From: Lysobacteraceae bacterium PS02340
Lineage (GTDB): Bacteria > Pseudomonadota > Gammaproteobacteria > Xanthomonadales > Xanthomonadaceae
DNA: 44,512 nt
Direction: 5' to 3'
NCBI GenBank assembly: GCA_029959605.1
Contig: JASCOC010000025.1
Location: 1 to 44,512, forward strand
Notes under the pieces: model-generated
Database searches by the model: none
Told to the model about the DNA's origin: nothing
What the model saw: only the letters and a program-made list of their open reading frames with translations
Made by a program: the position numbers and the translations under genes
Shown: positions 1-8,895 of the stretch, one piece after another
Layout: each line of letters opens with the position of its first letter
Position numbering within the stretch: the first letter of the stretch is position 1

Positions 1-72
1 CACCTCGTCGAGGGTGACTTTGAAGCGGCTTCCCCGTCCGGCCCGAAGGCGTTTCGTTGAAGCGAGCCGCAC

Positions 73-100
73 ATATTACCGCGACTTTCGAGTCTGTCAA
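73..100 (-). promoter_or_regulatory. Strong sigma-70 promoter reading out of the left end
   Basis: On the minus strand TTGACA (95-100) is followed after 16 bp by TAATAT (73-78), so transcription would start near position 66 and leave the window. The -35 is perfect and the -10 is 5 of 6. No ORF with a ribosome site is visible in the about 66 bases of transcript, and the sequence is GC-rich with short dyads such as GACTCGAAAGTC in the spacer. A consensus promoter without an adjacent start codon suggests a stable-RNA operon (rRNA or tRNA). That is inference, because the product lies outside the window. The rest of 1-200 shows no supportable gene. Confidence 0.6.
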
Positions 101-200
101 CACCGCGTGAAGGCTGTTGTCGTTCTCGTCCCGTTTGGCCCGCCGCTCCGAAGAGCAGCCCGCCGTGCGGGGCGCGAATTATGCATAGATGAAACCGGTT

Positions 201-232
201 TGAAAAGAGGCTGACACGGATTTCCGTATCAG
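201..232 (-). terminator. Likely intrinsic terminator of glmS
   Basis: Read on the minus strand, 232 to 211 folds into a 10-bp stem (CTGATACGGA/TCCGTGTCAG, one G-U pair, AA at the tip). It is followed by CCTCTTTTC with four consecutive T. It lies about 45 bp beyond the glmS stop codon and separates glmS from the promoter at 73-100. The T-run is short, so termination strength is uncertain. Confidence 0.55.
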
Positions 233-277
233 ACCGTTAAACAGCGCCGCCTGTTCAGGGCGACGCCCGCAATGGCG

Positions 278-2110
278 CTATTCGACGGTGACGGACTTCG
301 CCAGGTTACGGGGCTTGTCGACATCGGTGCCTCGCGACAGGGCCGTGTGATACGCCAGCAACTGCACAGGGATGGTGTGGACGATCGGACTCAGCACGCC
401 GACGTGCCGCGGCGTGCGGATCACGTGCACGCCTTCGGAGGCGCTGAAGTTGCTGTCTGCATCGGTGAACACGAACAGTTCGCCGCCGCGGGCGCGCACT
501 TCCTGCATGTTCGACTTCACCTTCTCCAGCAGCGCGTCCTTGGGCGCGATCACGACGACGGGCATCTCCGCATCCACCAGCGCGAGCGGGCCATGCTTGA
601 GCTCGCCCGCCGGATACGCCTCGGCGTGGATGTAAGAGATCTCCTTGAGCTTGAGCGCGCCTTCCAGCGCGATCGGGTAATGCACACCCCGGCCCAGGAA
701 CAGCGCGTGGTGCCTGGGCGTGAACTTCTCCGCCCAGGACGTGATCTGCGGCTCGAGATTGAGCGCGTGCTGCACGCTGCCCGGCAACTGGCGCAGATCC
801 TCGATGTAGCCCGCTTCCTGCGCCGGATCGAGGCGACCATTGAGCTTGGCCAACGTCACTGCGAGCGCGAACAGGCCGACGAGCTGCGTGGTGAACGCCT
901 TGGTCGACGCCACGCCGATCTCGGCGCCCGCACGGGTGTAGAAGACCAGGCCGCTGGCGCGCGGGATCGCGCTCTCGGGCACGTTGCAGATCGACAGCGT
1001 GCGCGTATGGCCCAGCGACTTCGCGTACTTCAGCGCTTCCATCGTGTCGAGCGTTTCGCCCGATTGCGAGATCGTGACGATCAGATGCTTCGGATTGGCG
1101 ACCGCGCTGCGATAGCGGTACTCGCTGGCGATCTCGACCGAGCACGGCAGGCCGCTGATCGCTTCGATCCAGTAACGCGCGACGGATCCCGCATAGAAGC
1201 TGGTACCGCAGGCCAGGATCTGTACGCCTTCCACTTCGCGCAGCACATCGCCCGCATCCTTGCCGAACAGCGTGGGCTCGAACGCGGCCGCATCGATGAT
1301 CGCCTCGATGGTGTCGGCCAGCGCGCGCGGCTGCTCGTGGATTTCCTTCTGCATGAAGTGGCGGTAGGGACCGAGCTCGAGCGACGCCAGCGAGACATCC
1401 GACAGATGCTCGTCGCGGGTGACGTTGTCGCCGTTGTCGTCGTAGACCTGCACCGCGGCACGGGTGAGGACGGCGGTGTCGCCTTCCTCGAGGAAGATCA
1501 CACGGCGCGTGGCCTGCAGAATCGCCGAGACGTCGGAGGCGACGAAGTTCTCGCCCTCGCCCAGGCCCACCAGCAGCGGACAGCCCATGCGCGCGACGAC
1601 CATGCGGTCGGGATCACCCTTGTCGATCACGGCCAGCGCATACGCGCCTTCGAGCTCCCGGACCGACGCCTGCAGCGCGGCCAGCAGATCGAGGCCCTGC
1701 GACTGGTGGTGATGGATCAGGTGCGCGATGACTTCGGTATCGGTCTGCGATTCGAACACGTAGCCGAGTGCGGTGAGCCGTTCGCGCTGCGACTCGTGGT
1801 TCTCGATGATGCCGTTGTGCACCAGAGCGAGGCTGTCGTGACTGATGTGCGGGTGCGCATTGGTCTCGGTCACCCCACCGTGCGTCGCCCAGCGCGTGTG
1901 ACCGATCCCGAGCCCGGCCTGCAGGCCGTCCGCCCGCGCGGCCGCTTCCATCTCGGCGACGCGACCGGTACGGCGGACGCGACGGACGGCGCCATAGGTC
2001 ACGACTGCAATGCCGGCGGAATCGTAGCCGCGGTACTCCAGCCGCTTGAGGCCCTCGACGAGGACGGGCACCACGTCACGCCCCGCGATCGCACCGACGA
2101 TTCCGCACAT
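278..2110 (-). CDS. glmS: Glutamine-fructose-6-phosphate aminotransferase (isomerizing)
   Basis: GlmS makes glucosamine-6-phosphate from fructose-6-phosphate and glutamine, the entry step to UDP-GlcNAc for peptidoglycan and LPS, in the cytosol. The 610-residue protein begins MCGIVGAI, with the N-terminal nucleophile Cys of class II glutamine amidotransferases directly after Met. The N-terminal half is the glutaminase; two SIS sugar-isomerase domains follow (ACGTSFYAG and SQSGETLD blocks), ending in the family-typical KSVTVE. Length matches E. coli GlmS (609). The reading frame is open upstream to 2452, but the start at 2110 is fixed by the MCGIVG motif and by AGGAG 8 bp upstream. GlmU is encoded on the same strand, about 9 kb away. 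Confidence 0.98.
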   Translation of the reverse strand: MCGIVGAIAGRDVVPVLVEGLKRLEYRGYDSAGIAVVTYGAVRRVRRTGRVAEMEAAARADGLQAGLGIGHTRWATHGGVTETNAHPHISHDSLALVHNGIIENHESQRERLTALGYVFESQTDTEVIAHLIHHHQSQGLDLLAALQASVRELEGAYALAVIDKGDPDRMVVARMGCPLLVGLGEGENFVASDVSAILQATRRVIFLEEGDTAVLTRAAVQVYDDNGDNVTRDEHLSDVSLASLELGPYRHFMQKEIHEQPRALADTIEAIIDAAAFEPTLFGKDAGDVLREVEGVQILACGTSFYAGSVARYWIEAISGLPCSVEIASEYRYRSAVANPKHLIVTISQSGETLDTMEALKYAKSLGHTRTLSICNVPESAIPRASGLVFYTRAGAEIGVASTKAFTTQLVGLFALAVTLAKLNGRLDPAQEAGYIEDLRQLPGSVQHALNLEPQITSWAEKFTPRHHALFLGRGVHYPIALEGALKLKEISYIHAEAYPAGELKHGPLALVDAEMPVVVIAPKDALLEKVKSNMQEVRARGGELFVFTDADSNFSASEGVHVIRTPRHVGVLSPIVHTIPVQLLAYHTALSRGTDVDKPRNLAKSVTVE

Positions 2111-2139
2111 CCGGCCAGCTCCTATCTGTTGAGACGGCC

Positions 2140-2145
2140 ATTCTA
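2140..2145 (-). promoter_or_regulatory. Probable -10 box of glmS
   Basis: Minus-strand TAGAAT (5 of 6 to TATAAT) sits about 30 bp ahead of the glmS start, giving a leader of about 23 nt with the AGGAG site inside. No good -35 is visible at 16-18 bp. The same TAGAAT preceded by CCGCGCCGC occurs before glmU (12566-12571). Confidence 0.4.
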
Positions 2146-2483
2146 GCGGCGCGGCCCACCGCCGCTTCATGTCGATATCCGGGACGTTCAGCGCGTGGCG
2201 CTCTCGCCCGAATCCGGCGGCCCACTTTCCTGTCCGCGCCCCGCACCCAGGAGAGACAGCAGCGCGTGTGGGAGACCGTTGCGCAATGGACTGCGCCGCG
2301 GTTTCGCCCGGCTGCACGACGGGCGCAGCGGCCAAGCACTGCCCACGCGGTCGGCAACGCAGCTCTTGCCTCACGGAGACGGACAGCCACCCGCGAAGAC
2401 GGCGTCCAAGTACGCCAGCCCTCTCCCGCAACGCATCGACGCCCGACACCACAAACGCGACTACCCGACGCTCGATTCTCGCG

Positions 2484-2529
2484 GTCCGCCGTCCGCCGCG
2501 GACGTCCGGACGGCGTGCGGACGCCGGAC
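2484..2529. promoter_or_regulatory. Dyad-rich block, candidate activator binding sites
   Basis: Overlapping inverted repeats built on GTCCGC/GCGGAC: CGTCCGC-C-GCGGACG at 2490-2504 and CGTCCGGACG at 2503-2512, with further half sites on both sides. The block lies roughly 65-110 bp ahead of the predicted sigma-54 transcription start near 2593, the usual distance for sites bound by NtrC-type activators. Binding by the regulator at 7554-8894 is inference. In DNA this GC-rich, short dyads also arise by chance. Confidence 0.4.
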
Positions 2530-2566
2530 GTGGGAAATTAATCCATCGAAATCAATAACTTGAGAT

Positions 2567-2582
2567 TGGCACGGCATCTGCT
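2567..2582 (+). promoter_or_regulatory. Sigma-54 (-24/-12) promoter of the export operon
   Basis: TGGCACGGCATCTGCT matches the sigma-54 consensus TGGCACG-N4-TTGCW at all but one specified base. The invariant GG (2568-2569) and GC (2580-2581) have the required 12-bp register. The start would be near 2593, giving a leader of about 21 nt that contains AGAGA before the ATG at 2614. The downstream operon encodes its own sigma-54-dependent activator with a GAYTGA loop, which supports this assignment independently of the motif. Confidence 0.85.
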
Positions 2583-2613
2583 TTACAGGGCGTATCCGCA
2601 AGAGATCGTCCGC

Positions 2614-3927
2614 ATGTCCAACACCCCTTCCAATACGCCCCCCCGCCCTGCCGGCATCCGCGACACCGCCGGGCAGGACACCGTCCATGCGCGCTCGGGC
2701 ACTTCGCGCCGCCGCCCCTGGCTGATCGGCGGTGTCGCGGGCCTGCTGCTGATCGGCGCTGTCGCCTGGTTGCTCACCGGCTGGGCCTCGGGCGCGCAGT
2801 CGGTCGATGCGCAGCGCCTGCGCTTCGCCGACGTGACCCGCGGCGATCTGGTCCGCGACATCGCGGCCGAGGGCCGGGTCATCGCCGCCAACAGCCCGAC
2901 GCTGTATGCGATCTCCGGCGGCACGCTGACCCTGAAAGTGGTCGCAGGCGACCGCGTCGAGAAGGGCCAGGCGCTGGCCGAGATCGACAGCCCGGAGCTG
3001 CGCAGCAAGCTGGCGCAGGAAGAGGCCACGCTGGCCGGTTACGAAGCCGAGGCCGGACGCGCGGCGCTCGATGCGCAGTTGCGCCGCGCCGAAGCGCGCA
3101 AGGTGCTCGACCAGGCGCAGATCGACCGCACTGCGGCGGAGCGCGATCTGCAGCGCTATCAGCGCGCCTACGAAGGCGGCGCGGTCGCACAGGTCGATCT
3201 GGCACGCGCGCAGGACACGTTGCAGAAGACCGAGATCGGTGTGGCGTCCGCGACCGAGGATCTCGGCCTGCAGGGCCGCGGCGCGGGGCTGGACACGCGC
3301 AACAAGCAACTCGTCGCCGAGCGCCAGCGCAGTGTGGTGATGGAAATGCGTCGCCAGGTCGACGCGCTGACCTTGCGCGCACCCTTCGACGGCATCGTCG
3401 GCCAGGTGCAGGCGGTGCAGAGCAGCAACGTCGCTGCGAACGCGCCGGTGCTCTCGGTCGTCGACCTGTCGGTGTTCGAGGTCGAGATCAAGGTGCCGGA
3501 AAGCTTCGCGCGCGATCTGGAGATCGGCATGCCGGCCGAACTGCGCAGTGTCGGCACCACGTATCCGGCGAAGGTGTCGGCGGTCTCGCCCGAAGTGGTC
3601 AACGGCGAAGTCGTCGCGCGCCTGCGCTTCGACGAGAACAGCCAGCCGCCGGGCCTGCGCCAGAGCCAGCGCCTGACCGCGCGCATCCTGCTCGACACCC
3701 GCAAGGACGTGCTGATGGTCGCGCGCGGTCCCTTCCTCGATCAGGAGGGCGGCAGCGCGGCGTATGTGATGGATGGCAACACGGCGGTACGCAGGCCGAT
3801 CACGGCCGGCGCCAGCAGCCTGTCGGCGGTGGAAATCGTCGAAGGCCTGCAACCCGGCGAGCGCGTCGTCGTCGCCGGTACCGATCTCTTCGACAACGCG
3901 GACCGCATCCGCATCTCCGGACTCTGA
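2614..3927 (+). CDS. HlyD/MacA-type periplasmic adaptor of an ABC exporter
   Basis: Membrane-fusion (adaptor) protein expected to bridge the inner-membrane ABC permeases to an outer-membrane channel. In the 437 residues one sees a cytoplasmic Arg/Pro-rich N-terminus, one membrane anchor (about 36-56, WLIGGVAGLLLIGAVAW), a lipoyl/barrel-sandwich half (GGTLTLKVVAGDRVEKGQ), an Ala/Arg/Glu/Gln-rich coiled-coil hairpin (about 125-225), the second half with RAPFDGIVGQVQ, and beta-barrel and membrane-proximal domains (GLQPGERVVVAG). The start at 2614 is chosen because the upstream extension begins inside the sigma-54 promoter and AGAGA lies 8 bp before this ATG. It is first in an operon with an ATPase and two permeases. 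No TolC-type partner is in the window and the substrate is unknown. Confidence 0.9.
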   Translation: MSNTPSNTPPRPAGIRDTAGQDTVHARSGTSRRRPWLIGGVAGLLLIGAVAWLLTGWASGAQSVDAQRLRFADVTRGDLVRDIAAEGRVIAANSPTLYAISGGTLTLKVVAGDRVEKGQALAEIDSPELRSKLAQEEATLAGYEAEAGRAALDAQLRRAEARKVLDQAQIDRTAAERDLQRYQRAYEGGAVAQVDLARAQDTLQKTEIGVASATEDLGLQGRGAGLDTRNKQLVAERQRSVVMEMRRQVDALTLRAPFDGIVGQVQAVQSSNVAANAPVLSVVDLSVFEVEIKVPESFARDLEIGMPAELRSVGTTYPAKVSAVSPEVVNGEVVARLRFDENSQPPGLRQSQRLTARILLDTRKDVLMVARGPFLDQEGGSAAYVMDGNTAVRRPITAGASSLSAVEIVEGLQPGERVVVAGTDLFDNADRIRISGL

Positions 3928-3929
3928 TC

Positions 3930-4130
3930 ATGCACACACGCATCGATGGCCCGTTTCCCGTCGCCTGGACCGCCGACGAACTCGCCAGCGCCGTACCGCG
4001 CCGGTTGTCGTCCGTCTTCGAGGCCGGCATTCCCGCCGACATGTCGCCCGGCACGCGCATGCCCGCCTTCGCACGCACACGCCGACGCATCGCCGACCAC
4101 GGCCTGCCGACCCTGTTCCGCGTCCGCTGA
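3930..4130 (+). CDS. Possible 66-residue protein inside the export operon
   Basis: An ATG two bases after the adaptor stop opens a 66-codon frame that fills most of the gap before the ATPase gene. G or C occupies the third position in 57 of 66 codons, the coding signature of this genome. The product is basic (Arg-rich C-terminal half), with no signal peptide, membrane segment or recognised domain. There is no clear Shine-Dalgarno, so it would depend on coupling to the adaptor gene. It could be a real accessory peptide of the exporter or a high-GC frame without function. Confidence 0.45.
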   Translation: MHTRIDGPFPVAWTADELASAVPRRLSSVFEAGIPADMSPGTRMPAFARTRRRIADHGLPTLFRVR

Positions 4131-4178
4131 GCGCGACGCGCCTTCTCTTCCCAGTCTCACGTCACAGGACACATTCCC

Positions 4179-4901
4179 ATGCTCGACATGCGCCAGGTCG
4201 CCAAGGTCTACCGCACCGAACTCGTCGAAACCCATGCGTTGCGCTCGCTCGATCTGCATGTCGCCGAGGGTGAGTTCGTCGCCGTCACCGGTCCGTCCGG
4301 CTCCGGCAAGACGACCTTCCTCAACATCGCCGGCCTGCTAGAAACCTTCACCGGCGGCGAGTACCGGATCGACGGTGTCGAGGTGCGCGGGCTCAACGAC
4401 GATGCACGCTCGAAGCTGCGCAACGAGAAGATCGGTTTCATCTTCCAGGGCTTCAACCTGATTCCCGATCTCAATCTGTTCGACAACGTCGACGTGCCGC
4501 TGCGCTATCGCGGCATGGCTGCGGCCGATCGCCGTCTGCGCATCGAGGAATCGCTGTCGCTGGTCGGCCTGGGCTCGCGCATGAAGCACTTTCCGGCCGA
4601 ACTGTCGGGCGGTCAGCAGCAGCGCGTGGCGATCGCCCGCGCGCTCGCCGGCAGCCCGCGTCTGCTGCTCGCCGACGAACCCACGGGCAACCTCGATTCG
4701 CAGATGGCGCGCAGCGTGCTGGAGCTGCTGGAGGACATCAACGCGCGTGGCACGACGATCGTGATGGTCACGCACGATCCCGAGCTCGCGGCGCGCGCGC
4801 ATCGCAACGTGCACATCGTCGACGGCATGGCGACCGACCTGCAGGCGCTGCACGCCGCGCCCTCGCCGGCGGCCGCGTCGCGCGTTCCCGCAGACGCCTG
4901 A
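4179..4901 (+). CDS. MacB/LolD-family ABC transporter ATP-binding protein
   Basis: Cytoplasmic ATPase of the exporter, 240 residues. Walker A GPSGSGKT (about 38-45), Q-loop FQGFNLIP, signature LSGGQQQR, Walker B LLLADEPTGNLD and the switch His in VTHDPE are all present. This sequence type groups with MacB, LolD and FtsE ATPases that drive mechanotransmission-type permeases rather than substrate channels. AGGA lies 9 bp before the ATG. It is followed after 11 bp by the first permease. An Ala/Pro-rich tail of about 20 residues after the core has no assigned role. Confidence 0.95.
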   Translation: MLDMRQVAKVYRTELVETHALRSLDLHVAEGEFVAVTGPSGSGKTTFLNIAGLLETFTGGEYRIDGVEVRGLNDDARSKLRNEKIGFIFQGFNLIPDLNLFDNVDVPLRYRGMAAADRRLRIEESLSLVGLGSRMKHFPAELSGGQQQRVAIARALAGSPRLLLADEPTGNLDSQMARSVLELLEDINARGTTIVMVTHDPELAARAHRNVHIVDGMATDLQALHAAPSPAAASRVPADA

Positions 4902-4912
4902 GGAGATCCGGC

Positions 4913-6211
4913 ATGTTCGGTTACTACCTGCAGCTCGCGCTGCGCAGCTTCCGCAACAGCAAGGTGCTCACCGCACTGATGGTGCTGGCGATCGCGCTGG
5001 GCATCGGCGCCAGCATGACCACACTGACAGTGTTCCACGTGCTGTCGGGCGATCCGATTCCCGGCAAGAGTGATCGCCTGTTCGCCGTGCAGCTCGATGC
5101 GGCCAGCATGGACGGTTACGTCGCCGGCGAGGAGCCGGATACCAACATCACGCGCTTCGATGCCGAAACGCTGCTGCGCGAAGCACGTGGCACGCGCCAG
5201 GCGATGATGAGCGGCGGCTTTGTCGCCATCGCGCCGGATGGTGCACGCACGCCGTTCTTCACCGATGCGCGCTACACCTCGGCGGATTTCTTCCCGATGT
5301 TCGACGTGCCGCTCGCCTACGGACGGGCCTGGACCGCGGAAGACGACGCCGCTCGCGCCCGTGTCGCGGTGATCTCGGCCGAGACCAACCAGAAGGTCTT
5401 CGGTGGTGGCGACAGCACCGGCAAGACGTTGCGCGTCAACGGTGCCGACTTCCGCGTGATCGGCGTGCTCGGCCCCTGGATGCCGACGCCGCGATTCTGG
5501 GACCTGTCGCTGGACAGGTTCAATACGCTCGAATCGGTATTCGTGCCGTTCTCGGCCGCGATCGAACAGAAGCTCTCGCGCATGGGCAGCATGAGCTGCT
5601 GGGGCGACTCGGGCACGGATCCGAATGCGCTCAACGCGCCCTGCACCTGGCTGCAGTACTGGGTGGAGCTGCGGTCGCCCGCGGATGCGGCTGCGTATCG
5701 CGATTATCTGAACAGCTATTCCGACCAGCAGCGCGCGGCGGGGCGGTTCGAACGCCCGAACAACATCCGTCTGCGCGACGTGCCGACGCTGCTCGACCAT
5801 AACCAGGTCGTGCCTAGCGACGTGCGCCTGCAGCTGTGGCTCGCGATCGGATTCCTGCTGGTGTGCCTGGTCAATACCGTCGGCCTGCTGCTCGCCAAGA
5901 GTCTGCGTCGTGCATCCGAGATCGGTGTGCGCCGTGCGCTCGGTGCCTCGCGCCGTGCGATCTTCGCCCAGTTCCTGATCGAGGCCGGCGCGATCGGCGT
6001 GGCCGGCGGCGTGGTCGGCCTCGGCCTCGCCCTGCTCGGCCTGTGGGCCGTGCGCCAGAACCCGAGCAGCTACGCCGCACTCGCCAAGCTCGACCTGACG
6101 ATGCTGCTGACGACCTTCGCCCTGTCCATCGTCGCGAGTCTGCTGGCCGGCCTGCTGCCGGCGTGGCGCGCGATGCAGGTGACGCCGGCGATCCAGCTCA
6201 AGTCGCAGTGA
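4913..6211 (+). CDS. MacB/FtsX-type ABC permease, first subunit
   Basis: Inner-membrane permease of 432 residues with MacB layout. There is one N-terminal membrane helix (about 17-37, VLTALMVLAIALGIGASMTT), a large periplasmic core domain (about 45-300), then three C-terminal helices of the FtsX fold starting at QLWLAIGFLLVCLVNTVGLLL, with the cytoplasmic segment RRASEIGVRRALGASR typical of the family. The periplasmic part has two Cys (SCWGDS and APCTW) that could form a disulfide. It is encoded between the ATPase and a second, shorter permease, so the complex is probably a heterodimer of permeases. The product ends QLKSQ; the gap to the next gene is 23 bp. Confidence 0.92.
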   Translation: MFGYYLQLALRSFRNSKVLTALMVLAIALGIGASMTTLTVFHVLSGDPIPGKSDRLFAVQLDAASMDGYVAGEEPDTNITRFDAETLLREARGTRQAMMSGGFVAIAPDGARTPFFTDARYTSADFFPMFDVPLAYGRAWTAEDDAARARVAVISAETNQKVFGGGDSTGKTLRVNGADFRVIGVLGPWMPTPRFWDLSLDRFNTLESVFVPFSAAIEQKLSRMGSMSCWGDSGTDPNALNAPCTWLQYWVELRSPADAAAYRDYLNSYSDQQRAAGRFERPNNIRLRDVPTLLDHNQVVPSDVRLQLWLAIGFLLVCLVNTVGLLLAKSLRRASEIGVRRALGASRRAIFAQFLIEAGAIGVAGGVVGLGLALLGLWAVRQNPSSYAALAKLDLTMLLTTFALSIVASLLAGLLPAWRAMQVTPAIQLKSQ

Positions 6212-6234
6212 CACAGACTTCCTCGAGGACTTCC

Positions 6235-7458
6235 ATGGACATCCGCCCCATCTTCTCGACGCTGCGCCGGCACAAGACCGCGGCCGCACTGATCGTGATC
6301 GAGATCGCGCTCGCCTGCGCGATCATCTGCAACGCGATCTATCTGATCGACCGCCGGATCGACCACATGTCTCGCCCCAGCGGCACGGTCGAGAACGAAC
6401 TGTTGCGCATCCAGATGCCCGGCATCGACGAAACCGCCGACGTGGACCGCAAGGCCGGCATCCAGCGAGACCTGGCCGCCCTGCGCGCATTACCGGGGGT
6501 TCGCCACGTCGCCGCGGTCACCCAGATTCCCTACGGCAACAGCAGTTCGACCAGCGGCGTGCGGCTCAACGCCGACCAGCGCAACAACACGCTGCTTGCA
6601 TCCCCGTATCTGGGCACCGAGGACCTGATCGACACCTTCGGCCTGCAGCTGATTGCCGGACGCAAGTTCAATCCCGACGAGTTCGTCGACATGGGCGACG
6701 TCTCGCGCGAAGGTGGTGGGGTCGGCGTGCCCGCCGCCATCATCAACCGGGCGATGGCCGAGCGCCTGTTCCCGGGCGAAGACGCGGTCGGCAAGCAGTT
6801 CTACAGCTGGGGCAACGCGCCGATCCGGATCGTCGGCGTCGTCGAGACGCTGGCCCTGCCCAACGACAGCAACGGCAGCGTCGATTCGACGATGCTGTTC
6901 CCGATCCGCGACGACTCCAACGGCATGAACTACGTGATCCGGACCGATCCGTCGCAGCGCCGGCAGGTGCTGGATGCCGCGGTCGCCGCGCTCAAGCAGA
7001 TCGATCCGAACCGCGTCGCCGTCAATGCCGACCTGATGACCGATCTGCGCGAGAAGTACTACCGCGAGGATCGCGCGATGGCGATGCTGCTGGTCGTGGT
7101 GTGCTTCGCGCTGCTGGTGGTCACCGCGCTGGGCATCGTGGGCCTGGCCAGCTTCTGGGTGCAGCAACGCAACAAGCAGATCGGCATCCGCCGTGCGCTC
7201 GGTGCGACGCGCGGGCAGATCCTGCGCTACTTTCAGGTCGAGAACTTCCTGCTCGCGACGATCGGCATCGTGCTCGGCATGCTGCTGGCGTACGGTCTCA
7301 ACCAGCTGCTGATGTCCCGCTACGAGCTGGGCCGCCTGCCGCTGATGTATCTGCCGATCGGCGCCATCGTGCTGTGGCTGCTTGGGCAGATCGCGGTGTA
7401 CTGGCCGGCGAAACGCGCGGCGTCGGTGCCGCCGGCCGTGGCGACGCGCAGTATCTGA
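6235..7458 (+). CDS. MacB/FtsX-type ABC permease, second subunit
   Basis: Second permease, 407 residues, with the same architecture: an N-terminal helix (about 16-36), a periplasmic MacB-like core with sugar-free, Asn/Ser-rich loops (about 45-285), three C-terminal helices (AMAMLLVVVCFALLVVTALG onward) and the conserved IGIRRALGATRGQIL loop. The frame is open far upstream inside the preceding gene, but ATG 6235 is preceded by GAGG and follows the stop of the first permease by 23 bp, so the longer version is rejected. Paralogous to the first permease, it would pair with it on one ATPase dimer. Substrate unknown. Confidence 0.92.
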   Translation: MDIRPIFSTLRRHKTAAALIVIEIALACAIICNAIYLIDRRIDHMSRPSGTVENELLRIQMPGIDETADVDRKAGIQRDLAALRALPGVRHVAAVTQIPYGNSSSTSGVRLNADQRNNTLLASPYLGTEDLIDTFGLQLIAGRKFNPDEFVDMGDVSREGGGVGVPAAIINRAMAERLFPGEDAVGKQFYSWGNAPIRIVGVVETLALPNDSNGSVDSTMLFPIRDDSNGMNYVIRTDPSQRRQVLDAAVAALKQIDPNRVAVNADLMTDLREKYYREDRAMAMLLVVVCFALLVVTALGIVGLASFWVQQRNKQIGIRRALGATRGQILRYFQVENFLLATIGIVLGMLLAYGLNQLLMSRYELGRLPLMYLPIGAIVLWLLGQIAVYWPAKRAASVPPAVATRSI

Positions 7459-7553
7459 GTGCGCGCGTCCCTGCATCGCCGGTTGCGTCCATCGCAGCCG
7501 GCGACGACCATGCCTGTCGACCTCACACGTCCCCACCGGATATCCAGCGCCTG

Positions 7554-8894
7554 ATGCCCACGATCCTCGTCATCGACGACAACCCCGCCGTCGCCACCGC
7601 GCTGGAGGTGCTGTTCTCGTTGCACGACATCGCCTGCGAACACGCGGCGACGCCCGAGGCCGGCATCGCCCGGCTGCAGGCGGGCGGCATCGATCTCGTC
7701 GTGCAGGACATGAACTTCCATGCCGACACCACGTCCGGCGACGAAGGCATCGCGCTGTTTGACGCGATCCGGCGGTTCGATCCCGATCTGCCGGTGGTGC
7801 TGCTGACCGCGTGGACGCGCCTGGAATCGGCGGTCGAACTGATCCGTTCGGGCGCGGCCGATTACCTCGGCAAGCCGTGGGACGACGGCAAGCTGCTGGC
7901 CACCGTGAACACCCTGCTGGAACTGTCCGCGACGCGCCGGGCGCTGGCTGCACGCACGCGCGACGACCGTCGCCGACGCGACGCACTCGCGCAGGGCCGC
8001 GATCTGCGCGGCCTGGTCTGGGACGATCCGGCCAGCGAGACCACGCTGTCGCTGGCGCTGCAGGTGGCACGTTCGAATCTGCCGGTGCTGATCACCGGGC
8101 CGAATGGCGCCGGCAAGGAAAAGTACGCGGAAATCCTGCATGCGAACTCCGGCGTGCGCGAGGGGCCATTCGTCGCGGTCAACTGCGGCGCCTTGCCGAA
8201 CGATCTGATCGAGGCGGAGCTGTTCGGCGCGGAGGCCGGTGCCTACACCGGTGCGAATAAGGCGCGCGAGGGGAAATTCGAAGCGGCCGATGGCGGCACG
8301 TTGTTCCTCGACGAGGTCGGCACGCTGCCGCCCGCGGGACAGGTCAAGCTGCTGCGCGTCCTCGAAACCGGACGGTTCGAACGGCTCGGCGGCAATCGCG
8401 AACGCAGCGTGTCGGTACGCGTGCTCAGTGCGACCAATGCCGACCTGCCGGCGATGATCGCCGACGGCCGGTTCCGCGAAGATCTCTACTATCGGCTCAA
8501 CGGCATCGAACTGCGATTGCCGCCACTCGCGCAGCGTCCGCGCGACATCCTTCCGCTGGCGCGACATTTTCTCGATGGTCGCAAGCCGCTGTCGGCCGGC
8601 GCCGAACGCGCCCTGCTGCAGCACGGCTGGCCGGGCAACGTGCGCGAACTGCGCAATGTGATCCAGCGCGCCGAACTGCTGGCGCGGGAAGCGCAGATCG
8701 ATGCCCGCGATCTCGCCCTGCCGGCTGCAACGGTAGCGGCCGTCGATGCCGATACCTACGAGCCGGATCGCGCCGAGATCGAAGCGGCACTCGCGCGCAG
8801 CGGCGGTGTGCTGGCGCAGGCGGCCAGCGAACTCGGGCTGTCGCGGCAGGCGCTGTACCGGCGCCTCGACCGCCTCGGCATCCGTCGCGACTGA
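7554..8894 (+). CDS. Sigma-54-dependent (NtrC-family) response regulator
   Basis: Cytoplasmic transcriptional activator, 446 residues. Receiver domain 1-120 with phospho-acceptor Asp52 (VVQDMNF), Thr85 and Lys107. The beta3-alpha3 loop carries an insertion ([10 protein letters not shown]) not found in NtrC itself. AAA+ domain: Walker A GPNGAGKE (182-189), the sigma-54 contact loop GAYTGA (229-234, Tyr for the usual Phe), Walker [11 protein letters not shown] (247-256). The C-terminus holds a Fis-type helix-turn-helix ([16 protein letters not shown]). It follows the permeases after 95 bp and is followed by its kinase gene after 1 bp. It likely activates the promoter at 2567-2582 and therefore its own operon. 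The ATG at 7554 is the only start giving an intact receiver. Confidence 0.95.
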   Translation: MPTILVIDDNPAVATALEVLFSLHDIACEHAATPEAGIARLQAGGIDLVVQDMNFHADTTSGDEGIALFDAIRRFDPDLPVVLLTAWTRLESAVELIRSGAADYLGKPWDDGKLLATVNTLLELSATRRALAARTRDDRRRRDALAQGRDLRGLVWDDPASETTLSLALQVARSNLPVLITGPNGAGKEKYAEILHANSGVREGPFVAVNCGALPNDLIEAELFGAEAGAYTGANKAREGKFEAADGGTLFLDEVGTLPPAGQVKLLRVLETGRFERLGGNRERSVSVRVLSATNADLPAMIADGRFREDLYYRLNGIELRLPPLAQRPRDILPLARHFLDGRKPLSAGAERALLQHGWPGNVRELRNVIQRAELLAREAQIDARDLALPAATVAAVDADTYEPDRAEIEAALARSGGVLAQAASELGLSRQALYRRLDRLGIRRD

Positions 8895-8895
8895 C

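Larger units (their letters stand above)
2111..2613. other. Intergenic control region between glmS and the export operon
   Basis: This 503-bp gap separates divergent transcription units. The glmS side holds a TAGAAT -10 box at 2140-2145. The right side holds a block of GTCCG/CGGAC dyads (2484-2529) and a sigma-54 promoter (2567-2582). The middle (about 2150-2480) is GC-rich. Open frames there run straight through the promoters or are antisense extensions, and none has a convincing start, so I see no gene in it. Confidence 0.6.

Noticed and set aside
14..214. 66-codon plus-strand frame
   Set aside because: Arg-rich, no ribosome site, and it runs across the minus-strand promoter at 73-100 and into the glmS terminator.
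690..740. A definite XVIPCD assignment for the lipase C-terminus (residue numbers given here)
   Set aside because: Only the Gln-rich tail resembles it; the conserved core could not be recognised by eye, so it is kept as a hypothesis.
272..2146. Long plus-strand frame opposite glmS
   Set aside because: Antisense shadow of glmS caused by high GC; low-complexity Arg/Asp/Gln/Leu composition and no known domain.
2169..2563. Overlapping short plus-strand frames before the export operon
   Set aside because: Several mutually overlapping frames, none with a ribosome site; they cover the dyad block and run up to the sigma-54 promoter.
5836..6234. N-terminal extension of the second permease
   Set aside because: Overlaps the first permease in another frame; GAGG and the family N-terminus support ATG 6235.
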